Assembly: GCF_051020985.1 (NCBI RefSeq)
Contig: NC_135000.1
Span: forward strand, 26,132,784 to 26,196,783
Reading direction: 5' to 3'
DNA from: Nomia melanderi
Taxonomy: Eukaryota; Arthropoda; Insecta; Hymenoptera; Halictidae
Length of the DNA stretch: 64,000 bases
A model generated the notes under the pieces. It worked only from the letters and a program-made list of their open reading frames with translations. It had not been told where the DNA came from and searched no databases. Positions 33,701 to 48,310 of the stretch are shown piece after piece. Position 1 is the stretch's first letter. Each line of letters starts with the position of its first letter. Position numbers and translations under genes: made by a program.

Positions 33701-36700
33701 GAGGGATCTAACGCGCGAGCACGCCTCGATAGGAAGAGCGACGCTAATCGTAAGTAGGGAGAGAATCGCGATAGCGGTCGGACGAACGAGAGTCGAAGTT
33801 GCCCCGGCGATACGTTCGGAGGAATGGCGGGCTACAAGGTATGATTCACTCTCGCCTACCTGTGTAAGTTCGGCCGGCCCATTTCGACGGCCGAGCTAAT
33901 GCAACGCTGGGTCCGTGTCCTCGTTCGCGACTGATCGTAAAATATTGTTTCGCGTCGCGCCTCGGGACCGACGTGTTTCGTGCGTGACGGTGCTCCATTG
34001 TAATCGTTCTCGAGCCGATTCGGAATGAAACCGGTGATCGGTGACCGCCGTGGCAGTCGACGCGTTAAACGGTGCCTCCGTCGTTCGTCGACGGGAAGTC
34101 TTGGATCGATCGTCGGTGCCCCGTTCGCGGGCCGAGCGGAACGTGAGCGCGCGGTAGAGATACGCCGCTCGATCGAGAAGCGGGGACGGCACTGTTCTAA
34201 TTGAACGCACGGTTCACCGCGCATACCAATTAATAAAGAGCGGCCCGGCGATCGCGGATGGACCGGATGCACCGTTATCAAGCACCGCGTTCGATAAGCG
34301 GGACTTTGTTTTTCACTGGAGTACGGCAAACGAAAAAGAAGACGCGAGCGAGTCGGCTGCTGCAGCTCGAGAAGCGTTCGAACCTTTCGAACGGAGCCGA
34401 CCGGTCCAGCCTGCGCACGCGATAGGGCGCTAGGAAATGAATCGAATATCGGTGCTCGTTCCTCGGCGCGACTGCAACCACGAGCGAACCTATAATAATA
34501 CCGTTTCCACCGGAAGGTACATCTTTCGGTCACCGCATCGCCTCGCCGCTCGATCGTTCACGTGTACACGTTCTGTTTCAGGCGTAGGGGAAGAGGTTAC
34601 ACCGTTAAAGCGTCGGAGGGTTTGAGGCAGTGAAACTGGCTGGCCTACAATGTCCGCTAGTATGCGGAGCACTCTGCAAACGGTTCCAGAATCAGTGCCG
34701 GCCGACCACGTCACAAACTCCAAAGTAAGTTTCAACGTTTGGCGAAAGTCCGCTTACAGTAATGTCCGTTTTACTCGTTGTTTTGTATTCAGGGACGAAA
34801 CGGTGACAGAGAGTTCGCGCGATAAATTTGCCCCGCGTTGTTCCCCTGTTAACTTGTTTCCGTTTTCTTCCCCGACTACCATCCGCGTACAGTTATTTTC
34901 CGCGGATTAACGCCCGGTAACGTCGCTCCGGAGGCGAACCGTTTCTCGACCTTTCAACGTTCATCTCGCCCGCCCTGCAAATATGCCACGGGTGAAACGA
35001 GAATTTCACGAGCGACCCTATGATCGATCGCATCGCGTTTGCTCGCGCCGCGGACGACGGCTCCGTTACGCGCGAAGACGTCGCGACATTCGCGCACGTT
35101 CCTCCTTTAAACAAACCCGCGATTCGACCGTTGAAAGTCGAATCGCGTTCCATCGGAAGCTCGTCACCGTTTCGTCGATCGATAATGTGCCTTGTCACGC
35201 GAAACGCGTTAAGGGTACGCGGTTGAACGATTACGCTCGGAGCACGGATCGCGGGCTGCGGTAACCGGCGGCATCGGCGCTCCGACGCCGGCGAGCGCGG
35301 ATGGAAATGAACAAGTAGAGAGGACGGTACCGTTTCCCGGCCGATTACCGCAAACTCGTCCGGCCGAGCTAATCGTGATTGTAATCGTGCTCGTGACCGC
35401 GCATAAACATGTTTTTTTTTTGGAAGTGGTGTTACTTTGCGACGATCGCGTCGTTTCGTGCTGTTTCGTGACGTCTTTTGGTTAACGGATCGGGGTGCTC
35501 GGCTGTTGCACTGTACTAACGCTTGCCCGAGGAGGAGAAGGAAACGATCGAGACGATGGCGCGCGACGGTACGCGACGACACGCGGCATCCTTCCAGCGA
35601 GCTGTGCCGGCGCGAACTTCGTTTCACGAGTCGGAAACGAGTCGCGCCCGGCCGCGGGACGGTGACCACTCGGTTGAACAGGTTTTCACGATTGCTCGCT
35701 TTCGAATTTTCTCCCGGCGAAGGCCGCGGGAACACGCGTTTTCGCGTTCATCCGCTCCCGCCGCGTCCAACGCCTCCGAGGAGGATCGCCGCGCGAACGT
35801 TTCGCTCCATCGGCGTCCTTTGCGCGCGCGAGTATGCCGACCGTCGCCGATGGAAAGTGTCCGATGCGTCGCGATGCTCGATTCGATCCTACCGGTAGAC
35901 CTTGAATAGGGCTCACCGGCCGAATATGGTTTCGGTGGTACGGTCGGTGACATCGAATCGGCGTTGACGGGTCTCCCGCCATCGATGTCGCCATCGCGTT
36001 ACCGGTTAGGAAATCCGCTTCGACGGCGCGATCAACGGAAGCTGACCGGCGAGGCGAGCGAGCGCGAAAGTTCAATGGCTGTCGCGATTCGCCGAGCAGA
36101 TCGTTAGGAATAACGAGCCGATTCGAAACCGCCGCGGATATGCGGACGTTGCGCGTTGACCCTGACCCGAACGACGGTTCGCGTTACCAAAGGACGACAT
36201 CGATCCAGCGTTAATTGCCGTCATCGACGTAACGCCTCGGCGGAGAAACTCGCGTTACCTCGCGACCAGACGGCAGTCTCCAATCGCGACGATGCAACCG
36301 TCAGAACGACGTGCATGGCCGCCGGTCGTTTACCAACGATACCCTCGCATTTGTATCGCTCCCGAGCGCATTCCCCACTCCCGAGTGAATCCCTCTTTCC
36401 CTGGCCGACGACGATTCTCCTCGACGATTCTCTTGAACAGGGCGACACGCGACGCGCTCGATCGTTACCGTTCGCAATTGTTGAGCCTGACTTTAGTCGA
36501 CGACGAACCGGCCGTTCGTACGCCGCTGCAGCGTCCCACCGACTCATCGGTTGCGTCTACAGTTTGGGAGATGATTCGATGTTCGTCGGAACGACACAGG
36601 GGCGAGAGGTGTCCCTCCAGTTTCGTAGTGTGCACTGGTTACGTGTAACTAATCGAACAGGAAACTACCGAAAATATCGGGAAACATGAAATAGAACCAA

Positions 36701-39700
36701 CAGCGTGCTGAGTGAGGAAGAACGGAAACTGATCAATCGGCCGAATTCCTGAGCCTAGCCATCAAGATCCAGCGGTACCGAAATCATACATACTGGATAA
36801 GGTTCCCAGCTCGATTCGAGTAATTCGGAAACTTGGATCGATCGGCAGCGTCCGACGCGGCGCCGTTCAAACGCGATTGGGTCGATATCAACGGATTATC
36901 GGTTCGCCGGCGTTCGCGCGTATCAGCTGACACCTAAGTTTAGCCATTCCATTTTCTTCGGAGTCGTATATACAGAAAATTATTCGTCGAGCGTGAATTT
37001 AGTCCACGGCATTCCGCCAATTCGCCGGACCCTGACGCATTTGTCGTTCGTCGCTCGTCGCTCGAGCATTTACCAACTGGCCACGGTCGTTTCGCCGTTT
37101 CACCTGACTCGAAATTATGCTCGCCCCGAGAACGATCCATTCCGCGTTCGAAGGGTCTTCTCGAATTACGAGAATCGGGTCGCGCCGTCGCCGCCGCCGC
37201 GACCGGCGGGACCGGCGGATCGAAATTCGATCGAGGGAAACGCTCGATCCTCGGAAACTCGTTTGCGGGGGTGTAGCGACGCTGGCCTGTCTCGCCGATA
37301 AAAGCCGCGCCGCGCGCCACGCCGGTCCGCCGAACGTTTCCGCGTATGCGGTAATCGTCGCGGTGCACCGATAGAGTTTTAAGTCGGTTCGCGACGTTTG
37401 CCAAGGTAACGCCAGATGGCGATCGCAGTCTTTTCGTTCGGATCAGCGCGACGCGAGAGCAGAGACAAAACCGATCGACGGGGACGGGCGCGTTCTATTG
37501 GCCGCGCGCGGCGTCGCGTATCTCCATCGATTAAACCTTCGAACCGGCTATAATTCCATCTCAGCGGCGCGAAAGCGAAAGGAACTTTGTTCGACTTTCC
37601 GAAGTTCAGCTCGAACCTCTTCGTGTCGCAGGCGAGAGAGCCTTGTGCCGCCGCTATTAATCAAGGGAACATTATTTTCTTGGAGAACCGTTCGCGGCTT
37701 CTGACGTAATCTCGACGCTTCCACCCATCTTCGCCGAGATTGGAGTTGAAGTTATAACTAGTGCCTCCTGTTAGGGGATCCTCAGGGTCGCCTTTGGCTC
37801 CGTTGTTCGAGTATTCGATGAATTTCCTTTCGAAAATCTCGTTTCGCGAGGGGCCGCGGGCAGAAGTCCTAGGCGAAGTCCCATTCCGTCGGCCGAAGGA
37901 ATCGGAGTCCGTCCGATTCGTCGAGAAATTTGTCTGTCGGGGAGTTCTCGGCTAAAAGGATTACGAGAGACCGCCTCATCAGGTGGGACTCGCACGTAAG
38001 ACTGTACGGACAGGTAGCTGGAGGATGGGGAGGAGCGGTGGCCGCCATAAATGGCAGCGCAGCCGGGCATAGAGAATCAATTGTCCCCGTTCTCGCTCAG
38101 CTTCTCGACGCTGTCGTGGCACGGTCCTTGCCAATTGTTCTCAAGTCGGGTTCCACCTACGAGAAACCGGCGTGGTTGACCTCGTGGAACGACCACGCCG
38201 CTGTTCACTGTCCACGGAACTCGGCTGCACGCGCTTCCACCGCGCGGGCCGAGATTTTGCCAGGCGACGCGGCTGGAACGATGAATCGCGCAGGAAACAT
38301 GGACCGATCGAAAACCGCGTGAAATCGAGGCTTGTTTTCCCTCGCGCGTGACCGAGCGGCTCGACTTTCATCGCTAAACGAGAAAATCTCGCGCGATTTC
38401 CCCGCCGAGGGTGGGGAAACCTCCGTGTCTTTCTCGTTCGACGTCCACGCGAGGCCCGTAACACGGTTCTTTTCGCCGTGCCTACAGGTTTTCCCGTTTC
38501 CGTCGCGTATCGAGAAGGAACCGCGCGATCGCGCCGACGCGATAGGCGACGAAAACGTTCGGGAATCGATCAACCACGCGTACCGGGTTTAACCCGACAC
38601 GGTATTCGAGTTCTTTCACGGCTCGGGAGCAATTTGCGGTAAGAAAGCAGATGGTAACCGCAAACCGGGCTGCGCGTCGCTCCGTTCGTGCATCCGTGAA
38701 CGGTCTTAGGTATCGCTCGGTTCCGTTGAAATTTCGTGAGCGCGTCTCGTGGCTCGGATTTACACGAGAAATAAGATCATTCTCTCGCGGTACGTCGCGA
38801 GGTTTGCAGCCAGCGATCGTAAGCGATTAATTAAAGTCTAATTAGCTCGCGTCCTCTATCGCGGCGTTTTACACCGATTGATCGAATAACATTATTTTGT
38901 TCGTGTTTCTCCTATAAATACCGGCAACGTGCATCGCCTTGTCGCGTCATCGTCGCCGACAGCGATGTCCCCTTTAACTTAAACGTTATTGGCCCCGCGT
39001 TTTCCTCGGCTGCGGCGCGCTGTGGTCCGTTTAACGCTGATCCGTCGAAAACTGCGAGCGATACACTCTCGACCCTCTCGATCCGCGGCAGAGAGGGTGA
39101 AGAATTTTTTTGCAAATTAATCGTATCTCGAGAAGGCCGGGCTACCTAGCGGCGTTCGTCGAACGAGGATTCGTCCCGTGCTCGGCGAGGGCCTCGAGTG
39201 AGCTATATCGGCTCGCTGGAAATTATCGCTAAAGCCTGACGAGAAACAACACCGATAGCTGCAACGGCCGCTCCGGCGAGAAACCGCGCGCTGGAAAACT
39301 CCAGGCTCTTTTTCGTTTCGTGGCGTATCGGTCCCGAATGGAATTACGTAACGGAGCTCGGCTTCGCTCAGTCGGTTCTCCTTCTCGGAATCACCGTCGT
39401 CACGGTGAGATCACCGCAAAAGCGATCTCGCGATATCGACTCGAAAACGCCTGGGAATCGTGCGCGAGTCTCTCCGCTCGATCGGATAATGCACGTTCAA
39501 CATCGCGCCGATGTTTTTCGCAACCGCGGGATCGCCTCGCGAGCGAAAAGATAAGAGAACACACGACACGATCGTCGCGTCCTTGACACGCGTTACCTAC
39601 CGGTTAATTTCCATGGATGATATATCGATACGGAACGAAATCGGCGCCGATGTCGGTGCGTTTTTCAGATCGAAGAGGCGAGAAAGAACGTCTCGTATCT

Positions 39701-42700
39701 CGTTCACCTGATCTCCGCGTTCTCGGCGAAAGATTCGCCGGAGCGAATTCGACGCTGCATTTTTTCAAGATCCCTTCTATATCGAACGTAATGTCAGGGT
39801 CGCGGTTCGGCCACTCCGCATCGATTACGTCTGAAAAATGGATGCGACAAAGGTTACGTCTCGGTACGAACCGCCGCCTCGTTCACGCCTAAAATGTTCT
39901 CTCCTTCGAAAGGAAAGCCTAACGACGCGTAGTGACCGTTAGGCGGATAATTTTGGTGCTTAGCGCAAACTAGAAAGTCTCAGTGTTTCATTCATCCGTG
40001 AATCATCGCGCGGAGTGACGTGGAGTAGTGCTAAATCGTTGACGGAACATTACAGACGTCAAAGTTTCTATTGAGAATTTATTACTCGATTCGATCGTCG
40101 AAAGTACGGAACGGTTATTGATAATTTCAGCTTATTACATACTGCTGAGGTATACGTCCGTAGTGAATATCGAATCTAAATCTTAACAAACTTGTACAGT
40201 TTGATTGACCAAGGAAATGCGCTCGACTGACCATCGATGAAATCGTTGCCTCTCAATCATACTTTACCTAACCGGTACTCGTTCAAAAATAAAATTCAAG
40301 GTCTTGACACGCGGAAATATTAATATTTGCTTACTACAGAGTACAATGTGGCCCTAAGTTTTTGTTGATCCAAAAATTAATCATAACGATCTGCACCGAC
40401 TGCGCTCCCCCACGTTTATGCACGCCCACTCTTCGGGATTTACGCATTTCCCGTGGCTACATGTGTATACGGGTTTGGGGGATCGATAAATCGAAGGGTA
40501 AAGGCACGTTGCACGTGTGTGAAGTTAATAATAATATCACGAGTCGCGAGGACCGCGCGAAAACCAGCCGTCGATCAACAACAAAGGCGCGTTGCCGAAA
40601 TTCGCGGCAATATTTTCGTCCCGGCTATCCGCGAAAGAAAAGAATGCGATCCGCCCCCCAGAAGATACGAGCGAGCGTTGCGACCACCATCGCTTTCTTC
40701 CGGGGTTATCGCGTCGCGAGCGAATTTCGAGAAAATCATTCCGCGGCTCGAGTCGCGCGTCGGGTCTCGCGGACGAGAGCCGACGGTTTCCATTCACCGA
40801 AACGGGACGTTAACGGTAGCGATGACGCGCAGCCGGTCGCCGCGATCGCGTCACCTTCGCCAAACCGACTGGTGGCTCAGAACGTTCGGAGAAAAGGTTG
40901 TGTTAATCACCGGACAAGCTCACCGAACGAGACTCCGGTCCGCGTCGCGAGGCGTTCCCCAACCGATGACACGCCGGGAACATCGCACCCGCGTTCCGAA
41001 CTAGAGCGGAAAACAGCTCGTAACGTAACACCGAGCGCGTTCTTCCCGATCGATCGAGGCGTTCTTCCCGCGAAAGGCTGGCCCCGCGCGATCATCTCGC
41101 CACGAGAGACCGTAATCCGACCATTAACTGGGTTGATCTTGCCGCCGCGCAAAGGGAACGTGTCAAGGATTTCTGCACGTATACGACTCGGGGATCGATA
41201 ACTCGGTTCCCTCTTACGCTCGATTCGAGTCACCGGGCAATTGCACTTTCGAGCGGAATTTAAAAGCGAAGGAACCGCTCCGCGGCCGGATCACGGCCTC
41301 GCCGCACGGAATCGGCTTCCCTGCTTCCAAGGGGGTGCGAGCGCGGCGACCCGCTTCCGCCCCGATCGGCCCTGCCCGACGGGAAACCTCGTGATTTTTC
41401 TTAAACAGCGAACCGAGCAGCGTTACGGGAACGCTGGAAAGTTGAACGAATTTACCTTGACATTAAGCATATTAGCGGCGCGCTGGTCTCGAGAGGCTTA
41501 TTCCGTGCATGTTGTACGATGCGCCGGGTCTTGAAGTCAATTAATCTAATGGATCCATCTCTCCGCCTCTCCGGCGAGTATCACCTTCCCTTACCTCCGC
41601 GATGCCGCTCTCTCTGCGTCTCTCCCGCACCCGTCACCCTCGCCCCCTCCCGCTCCGCTCGCTCCCTTCTCTCTGTCCTCGTCACCATACTCTTTTCCTC
41701 TAAACGCATTCGTTGCACAACGAACGCATCTAGGCGCGGTTCGGTCGCGTTTAATTTCTATTCGAGCGGTGGCATCCGATGCACGTATAAACGCATGCAC
41801 GTCCAACGGTGCCGTACGTGACCGGATTAAACGCAGGACGAACAAAGGAGGTCCGCAATCGGACTCGCGAGGCCTCGTCGCCGTCGTCGGCCGCTCAACG
41901 AAAGTCACGAGAAACGTTTGCGCGATTTAATATCGACGTTCATTGAAGCGATTGAAGCGCGGCGCTGTTCCGCCCCGCGGAGCTCTGTTTACCGCGCGGG
42001 GTCATGGGATTTTCGTGGGGCGCGTTTTCGTCGAGCGGCGCCGGGGTCCGATCGGCCGGCCGAAACGATCCGCGTCCCGTCCGCGAAAATGTTTGCCTCG
42101 CGACGCGTTCCTGCGCGTAACTCTCCCGGTTGCGTGGCCATGCGTGCACGCGTGCACGAGACTACGCGTACGACGCGACGGGGAGGCCGGGTGCGAGAGA
42201 GAGCGCGCTCGAGGCGGGCAGGGAGCGCGAGAAGGAGAACGGGCGAAACGGAGAAAGAGTGGAAGAGAGACGGAACGAGAGAGGGTGGGAGGAGGGACGA
42301 GCGTGTCGGTTGCGGTAAGATCCAGTGCGAAAGAGCTGGGCTCGAGCGGAGCTCGCGCGTCCTCGTGGTTCGCGCTCGTTCCGCGGCCGTTCCGCGCTCA
42401 GTAGGTACGAGACTCGCGATCGAGCAGCACGTTCGTTCGACCCGTTCGCGAGTCTCTTCTCGAGCCGGCGTATCGATCGCGATCCACCCTTCCTGCGACC
42501 CCTCGGAATTGATTTCGAGCGGCCGACACGGTGAACGGAACGAAACGGAGCGGAAGAGCACGTGGCAGCGCGCGACCACCCCCCTCGCGAACGCGTTCTT
42601 TCGGTCTCGCGATGTGCCGCTAGGATCCGAGAGTGTTGGAGACGACGGTGTGCATATATGTGTTGTACGCGTGCGTGAGAAAGATCCGTGGAAACGGCTC

Positions 42701-45700
42701 GGTCTCGTACGAGATGCCGCGTGCCTCCTGGGACGGTGAACGGAGCCGTTTAAGGTACACCGTGTTCCCGCGTTGCATCGGCGACCGCGATCCTGCCCGA
42801 TCTCTCTCTCCCAGCTGGACGCAAACTCCGCCGCGATCCCTCTGTCTCGAGCGATCGAAGGAGGTTCGATCGTCGGGCGAGTCGCAACGGGCCAGGCTTG
42901 ATCGAACGAGACGGACGTCGCCGCGTGGATTGGATTTCGACGCGATAACAGGTCTCGCCGAGGAATGTATCGAGGAACATCGGTTTAGCCGCATTAAAAT
43001 TATCTAGTCCCGCCGTACCTTGACCACGCGTGTATCGCGCGTTCATCGGTCTCGCAGCGCGTCGATCGATTCTATCTCGATTTGGTCTACACCGACGAGT
43101 AAACCGCGACGGGACAACGGTCGGACGGATCGGGAAAACGAATTCCCGGCCGTCTCTGTTTAGCCCGACGCCGCTGATTTCGAACGTTCCACTTTTCCGC
43201 CGCTCGTGGGCATCGACGCGCAGGTTTATCGTAGGCCGTGCACGTACCGATCGGTCGGTCGAACCTACGCGAACGGCCGATCGAACGGAGGAACGATAGG
43301 TGTACGTAGCGTGGTCGGTACGCGTTGCCTTTTAATTTGCCTTCCGTTGACGCAACAGGTTCGTCGACGGCCGTCGCGTCGCCGTTTCGGCGTAGATTTT
43401 TTTCCGCTTTATCGAGCGCCGCCAGTGGAAACATTGCCGGGGTCCCGTTTGTTTTCGTTTCGTTTCGCTCGTACGTCGGCGGAGATTAACTCGATCGTTC
43501 CGCGGCGGAATCTGACGAAACTCTTCTTCGGATAACGCCGCAGATAACCGCGACCGCGTTGCATCGCGGAGGTTGCGAAATTCGATCGAGAGCGGAGGAT
43601 CGGAGCCGACTCCGATAATCGGTCGGAATCGTAGAAAGCGGCGGCGGACGTGTAGCATTCCTGTAGACGCGTCAGCGCGTTCGCCGTAGGAAACGAGGAA
43701 AGCGGTTAATAAGTGTTCGGCACGCCGCAAAGCGCCTAGAGGATAGCGGGGTCTCGTGGCTCGGACGTGCGTCATAGTCGAAACGCAATCCCCGTTCGCT
43801 CGGCTATATAGTCTAAGGTTACGTGCTTGTCCGCGTATCGAAGAACTGGCCTAATTCGTTTAACTTAACGGCATTAGGAAGTCGCGCGCTCTCGCTCCCA
43901 CTCCGCAGCCGCGCGCGATTCCACGTCGTGACACGCCGCTCGCGGGGAAACGCGTCCGCCTGTTCGTTGCTCCTGGAGAACGACCTCTCGTCGCGGAAAG
44001 ACCGGTGTCCGCGAGTCGGTTTTTCGGGAGTGCGAGCGAGTGAAACGGCCGCGGCGAGGGAATCAGCGGAGAATTCGAGTCGGCGAGATGCGAGGGAAAC
44101 TCGCGGCCGCCTCGGCGAAAGTCAGCTGCTGCTGCTGCCGCCGCGGTTCAATGCTTGCGAGACGACGTCCCGCGTTCGCGTCGGAAACACGTCCGTCCCG
44201 CGAAACAGCCTCGTTACGGTAAACGCGATGGAATTGCGCGTAATTCCGGAGTAAACCGAACAGACGCGGATAGCAACGAACTCGCTCTCGGAGTCGCGGG
44301 CTGTGCGCGTCCGGTTCCATTTAGGCTCGCACGAGTGCAATCTGCGAACGATCGGAACGCGTTTAGGATCTCTCGCGAGGCCTGCTCTCTTCGTTCGGAG
44401 CGTCGGAGAGAGGAATCGACGATACCCGCTCGAGATCGTTTCTTCGAATTGCCCGTCTGGACGAGGCCGAGCGGATCGTTCTGCGCTAAATTCGAACGGA
44501 AATTGCGGCAGATGTCGTTTACGCTTGATTCCAGTCAATGACAGGTGGTTCGCTTAAACGGATCCCGACGTAAGTGGATCCGCGTCTCCTTTCCCCGATA
44601 CGAAATCTCCGCTTATCCGAAGAGGTTAACTCCGATCGCGTCGGTTGCGCAACTATTTTTATAGATTCTCCTCCGAGCGTCGAGGGTAAGAGGCAAGGCC
44701 GATCGCTGGATTATCGAACGTCCCGCGATTCTTGCGTCACCGACGGGAGAGCCCGCTCTCGAACGCGCTCCGTCGATCGGCGGATCGTTTCTTTCGGCGT
44801 CCGCTTTCTTTGTTCGTCGATTGGTCGCGTGCCCGTTGTTCCCGGCGGATTACGTTGCCGATCGATAGGGGACGCGCGCATAACCTTCGATTCGCCGCGT
44901 TCGCGGAAAGCACCGTCGTCGACGGGCCGATACCGATGCCGGTGATCACGCGACGCGGCTCGTGGATCGCGAACAAAAACGGCTGGCACGCAAGTAACGC
45001 GTACCGAGGGTGACGCGTTTACCGCTTCGGCTCGGCGATCGTTGCCGCAGGTCTCTCTAGACTAGATCTCGATCTCGACCCGGCCGCGACAGGCAGGATT
45101 CGCCGACTCTCCGGTCGATCGCGATAAGGAGAACGCGGCTGGCCGACTCCGTGCCGCGAATCGCAGACGAACGCCTGGCCAGCTGAAACTCGAAACTCTC
45201 GCGACTAACAAAAAATCATCGCCTTCCACCTGCCGCGGCCAGCAGCCGGCAACACCTGCGCTCTCGCGGTATTATCCGGACCCCGCGCGGGCACACGCTG
45301 GACGAGTTTCGGCAACCGAAGCGCCGAGAAAAAGATAAATCGAAAAGAGAGGCTCGAGGCAGTGGGAGAGGCGGACACCGAGCAAAGCAGCGGAGAGGGT
45401 GAGGGACGGCACGCGCGCTTCGATTTCGACGGTCTCCGAGCTGTTCGTCGCGCTGCCATTCCGGCCCGCACCGGTCCAGCCGTCGTTGCAGCGATATTTC
45501 TTTCCGCTCGCAGATACCCAGCCGCGACACGGTCGGCGCTTTAACGAACGCGATCCAGTGAATGCCGCGCGCGACACTCGTCGATCCCATTTCTGTGCGG
45601 AGAGTGCCAGCCTGGAACGACCGTAGAACGATACATCCTCCCGCCGGAGGATACCCCCTTGCGAGATCGCTCGAGGATCACGGACGACTACGCGGGAACA

Positions 45701-45922
45701 GGATCATCTTCGATTCGTCTTCCGAATCCTCTTTCGTTCCGATAACGAGTGATTCGCGTGGTCTCCCGAGGAGTGCGGCGGAGGTCCGTGGTTTCCACAC
45801 GCTGCTGGCTAGAAAGATATCTCGGAGAGCTGGAAACCTAGCTTGCGGATAAGAGCGATAAACGCTTGCGAGGAGGACCGCGGCGCAGCAGCCCGTCTCG
45901 CAACCGCGACAACTCGCCTGTT

Positions 45923-46342
45923 ATGTACGTGACGGAATCGGCTGGTCACAAAGTGGCACCGATGCCCGCCGCGAAAGCGAAGATGCTCGAGTACAAACCG
46001 ATTAACGAGCCCGGCGAACGCGGCGGCGCCGGCGGGGGTGGCGGCGGCGGCGGGGCGCATCTCGCCGCCACCGTGAAGAACACCTTCCGGCGGCTACTTC
46101 GCCGCACCAAGAGCCATCGGGACGCGCCGTCCACGAACGCCGCAGCCGTGACCGGGACCGGGACCGCAACCGCGCGACCGCCGAGTGGAAATCCCCCGAA
46201 CAACACGGTTACGGTCAGGAACAAGCCGAACAACGCGAACGACCCGATCGCGAGGAGATCTCAGCCCCCCCTCCCGCCGTCTATCGCGCAGCACTCGGCC
46301 AGAACCAGCAAACGACACTCCAGGCCACGTGTTTCGCTCCAG
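45923..46342 (+). CDS. Probable first coding exon of an unrecognised gene
   Basis: The frame opens with ATG at 45923, the first ATG after an in-frame TAG, and runs 140 codons to a strong donor, CAG followed by GTAAGA, in phase 0. The peptide starts MYVTESAGHKVAPMPAAKAK, contains LEYKPINEPGE, then a glycine run and a basic segment KNTFRRLLRRTKSHRD, and continues Thr/Asn/Pro-rich. No domain, signal peptide or membrane segment is visible. Clean splicing and non-repetitive composition separate it from neighbouring spurious frames. Its partner exon was not identified. The next accepted plus-strand exon is at 59218, which would imply an intron of about 13 kb. Confidence 0.5.
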
Positions 46343-48310
46343 GTAAGAGAACGACGTCGGCCGAGCCGCGAGGAGAAAACTTTTCCACGGTGCGCGCCGC
46401 TCTTCTCCGCGAACCGAGCCGCGTTTTCCGTTTCCCCTTGATCGGCTCACGGTTTACGTAACCACAATTTAGAGGCTGCAACCGTGCACCACCGATCTAT
46501 CCTATTCGTTCCTTCGAGGAGTTCCGAGAAGCCTGTCGACGATTGCGCAACCGATTAGGAATTTCGCGGGTAGAACAACGACGCGCTGGGGTATCTGCCC
46601 GGTCCGAGCGGCTGAAATTAAAAACAGGTTTATACCGAGGTGTTGTAATAGAATATACGCCAGTGTAACATGATCGTGTGTAATGATATGCAATTATAGG
46701 GCATGTAACGATACATTTGTTCGTATAAGTTATATGTAATTTCATATATATATTTCATTGGAAGTTATGTGTTTGTATATGACATATTGCATGATACGAT
46801 GTGTAATACGTAGGAAGGAAACGTCGATGGTGTGCTAGTTACATCTACGTACGGATATTCACGTACAGATTCATGGTAAAAAGGCAATGAACTGTTAAAG
46901 AGTACACACTTGAAAACCATTGAATCCAACCGTAAAACGAATAAAAACTGACCGACTTTCGCGAAAGTTCAGCACTTTCCACGGTGCATCAAGGATGACT
47001 CATCAGGACATTGTTCCCCTATATTCAATTATCTCAAACAACAACAGTTTTACAACTTAGATAAAACTCTGAACAATAGCCTTTAGCCGCCTAGATCGTG
47101 CGGATACCGCACCGCGCGACGTCCGCCCGATTTTTGGCCAATTTCGGGTGCGAACGGAGCGATGCGGGTCGACGAGACCGAAAGGCGAGCGTGAATGCGA
47201 ACGGCGATCCGTCGTTTCGGCGAATCGGCCGGCCAGTTAACGACACGATTGCCGTCGCGACGGATCTGCGTTCGATTATTCGCGACGCGAGGCCCGAGCC
47301 GTCTCGGTCGTCTCCTCGAGGTCTCACCGTTTCGTCGCGCGCGTCTTCGACCTCCGCCGCGATAATTACTTCCTCCGCGGCGGAACAATGGGTTCTCGCG
47401 CATTGTCGGCTCAGCGATGCGTTCGTCGTCTGGTGGCCGCGAGAGCTCGTCCCACGACTTCGATCGCTTCACGCGGGACGCACGACGGTTGCGCGTGTTC
47501 CGTCTTTCTTTTCGCGTGGAACTCGGGCTCGTTCAGCCGTTACGCTGTTTCTCCGAACAACAATGAACACGCCAGCCATCCGATCTATCGCCGGCGATTA
47601 CGTTCCTCCACTTGTCGGCTCGCCGGTGCGCGCTCTCGCCGCTCCGCACCGGCGAGACCGCGCCGTTCGCCGTCCAGACTAAAGCGGACAAACCCCGACA
47701 TCCTTTCACCGCGCAAGAATGCGCCCTCGCGACAGCCATCCGCCCGACCGTTTCGCGTTCCCGGCGATTAGCGGACCTAGAAAACGATTTCGAGGAAACC
47801 AGCGCGCGCCGCCGATCCGGCGAACAGCGCCGACATTTTCGCGCGAGCCTGCCGCAGAAACGCTGTCGTGGAAGCCGAGATAGCGAAAGTTACGACACGT
47901 AACCTTGATAGATCGTGAACTCGCCGCACGATTCTATCGCGTCATCGAGCCAGCGGAACGAAACGAATTTGTTTGCTAAAGCGCGCGATTAACGCTGCGC
48001 TGCGATCTAGGCGGCGAGCGTTTCGCAACGACGCGCGATGCAATTCTTCTGCAAGTCGGGACTCGAGCGATGAGTGCGACACCCTCGCTTCCAGCGGAAG
48101 TCCTTTCCCTCTGTTAGCCTGGAAATTGACCGTCGAACGGGACGTTTCCATCGTTCCGTCCGATCGTCGCGTATCGCGGGTACGTCACTGGCCACTCCCA
48201 CGCTTGTCCAAGAAACACAGACCTCGTGCCACAGCTTTCGACGGTAAACAGCGTGACGTAGAATTATTTACTCGCTCTTCGATCGCCTTATCGGCGCCCG
48301 GACACGCGAT

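Larger units (their letters stand above)
28597..45922. other. Long GC-rich region without an accepted gene
   Basis: About 17 kb, mostly CpG-rich. Around 28850-29250 the sequence has CpG-island character with a GCCATCTTG motif, and CCTG and CT repeats follow, so a plus-strand transcription start with a long 5' UTR is possible. Open frames up to 314 codons occur on both strands but are Arg/Ser/Pro-rich, overlapping and without domains. I could not support any exon before 45923. Confidence 0.4.
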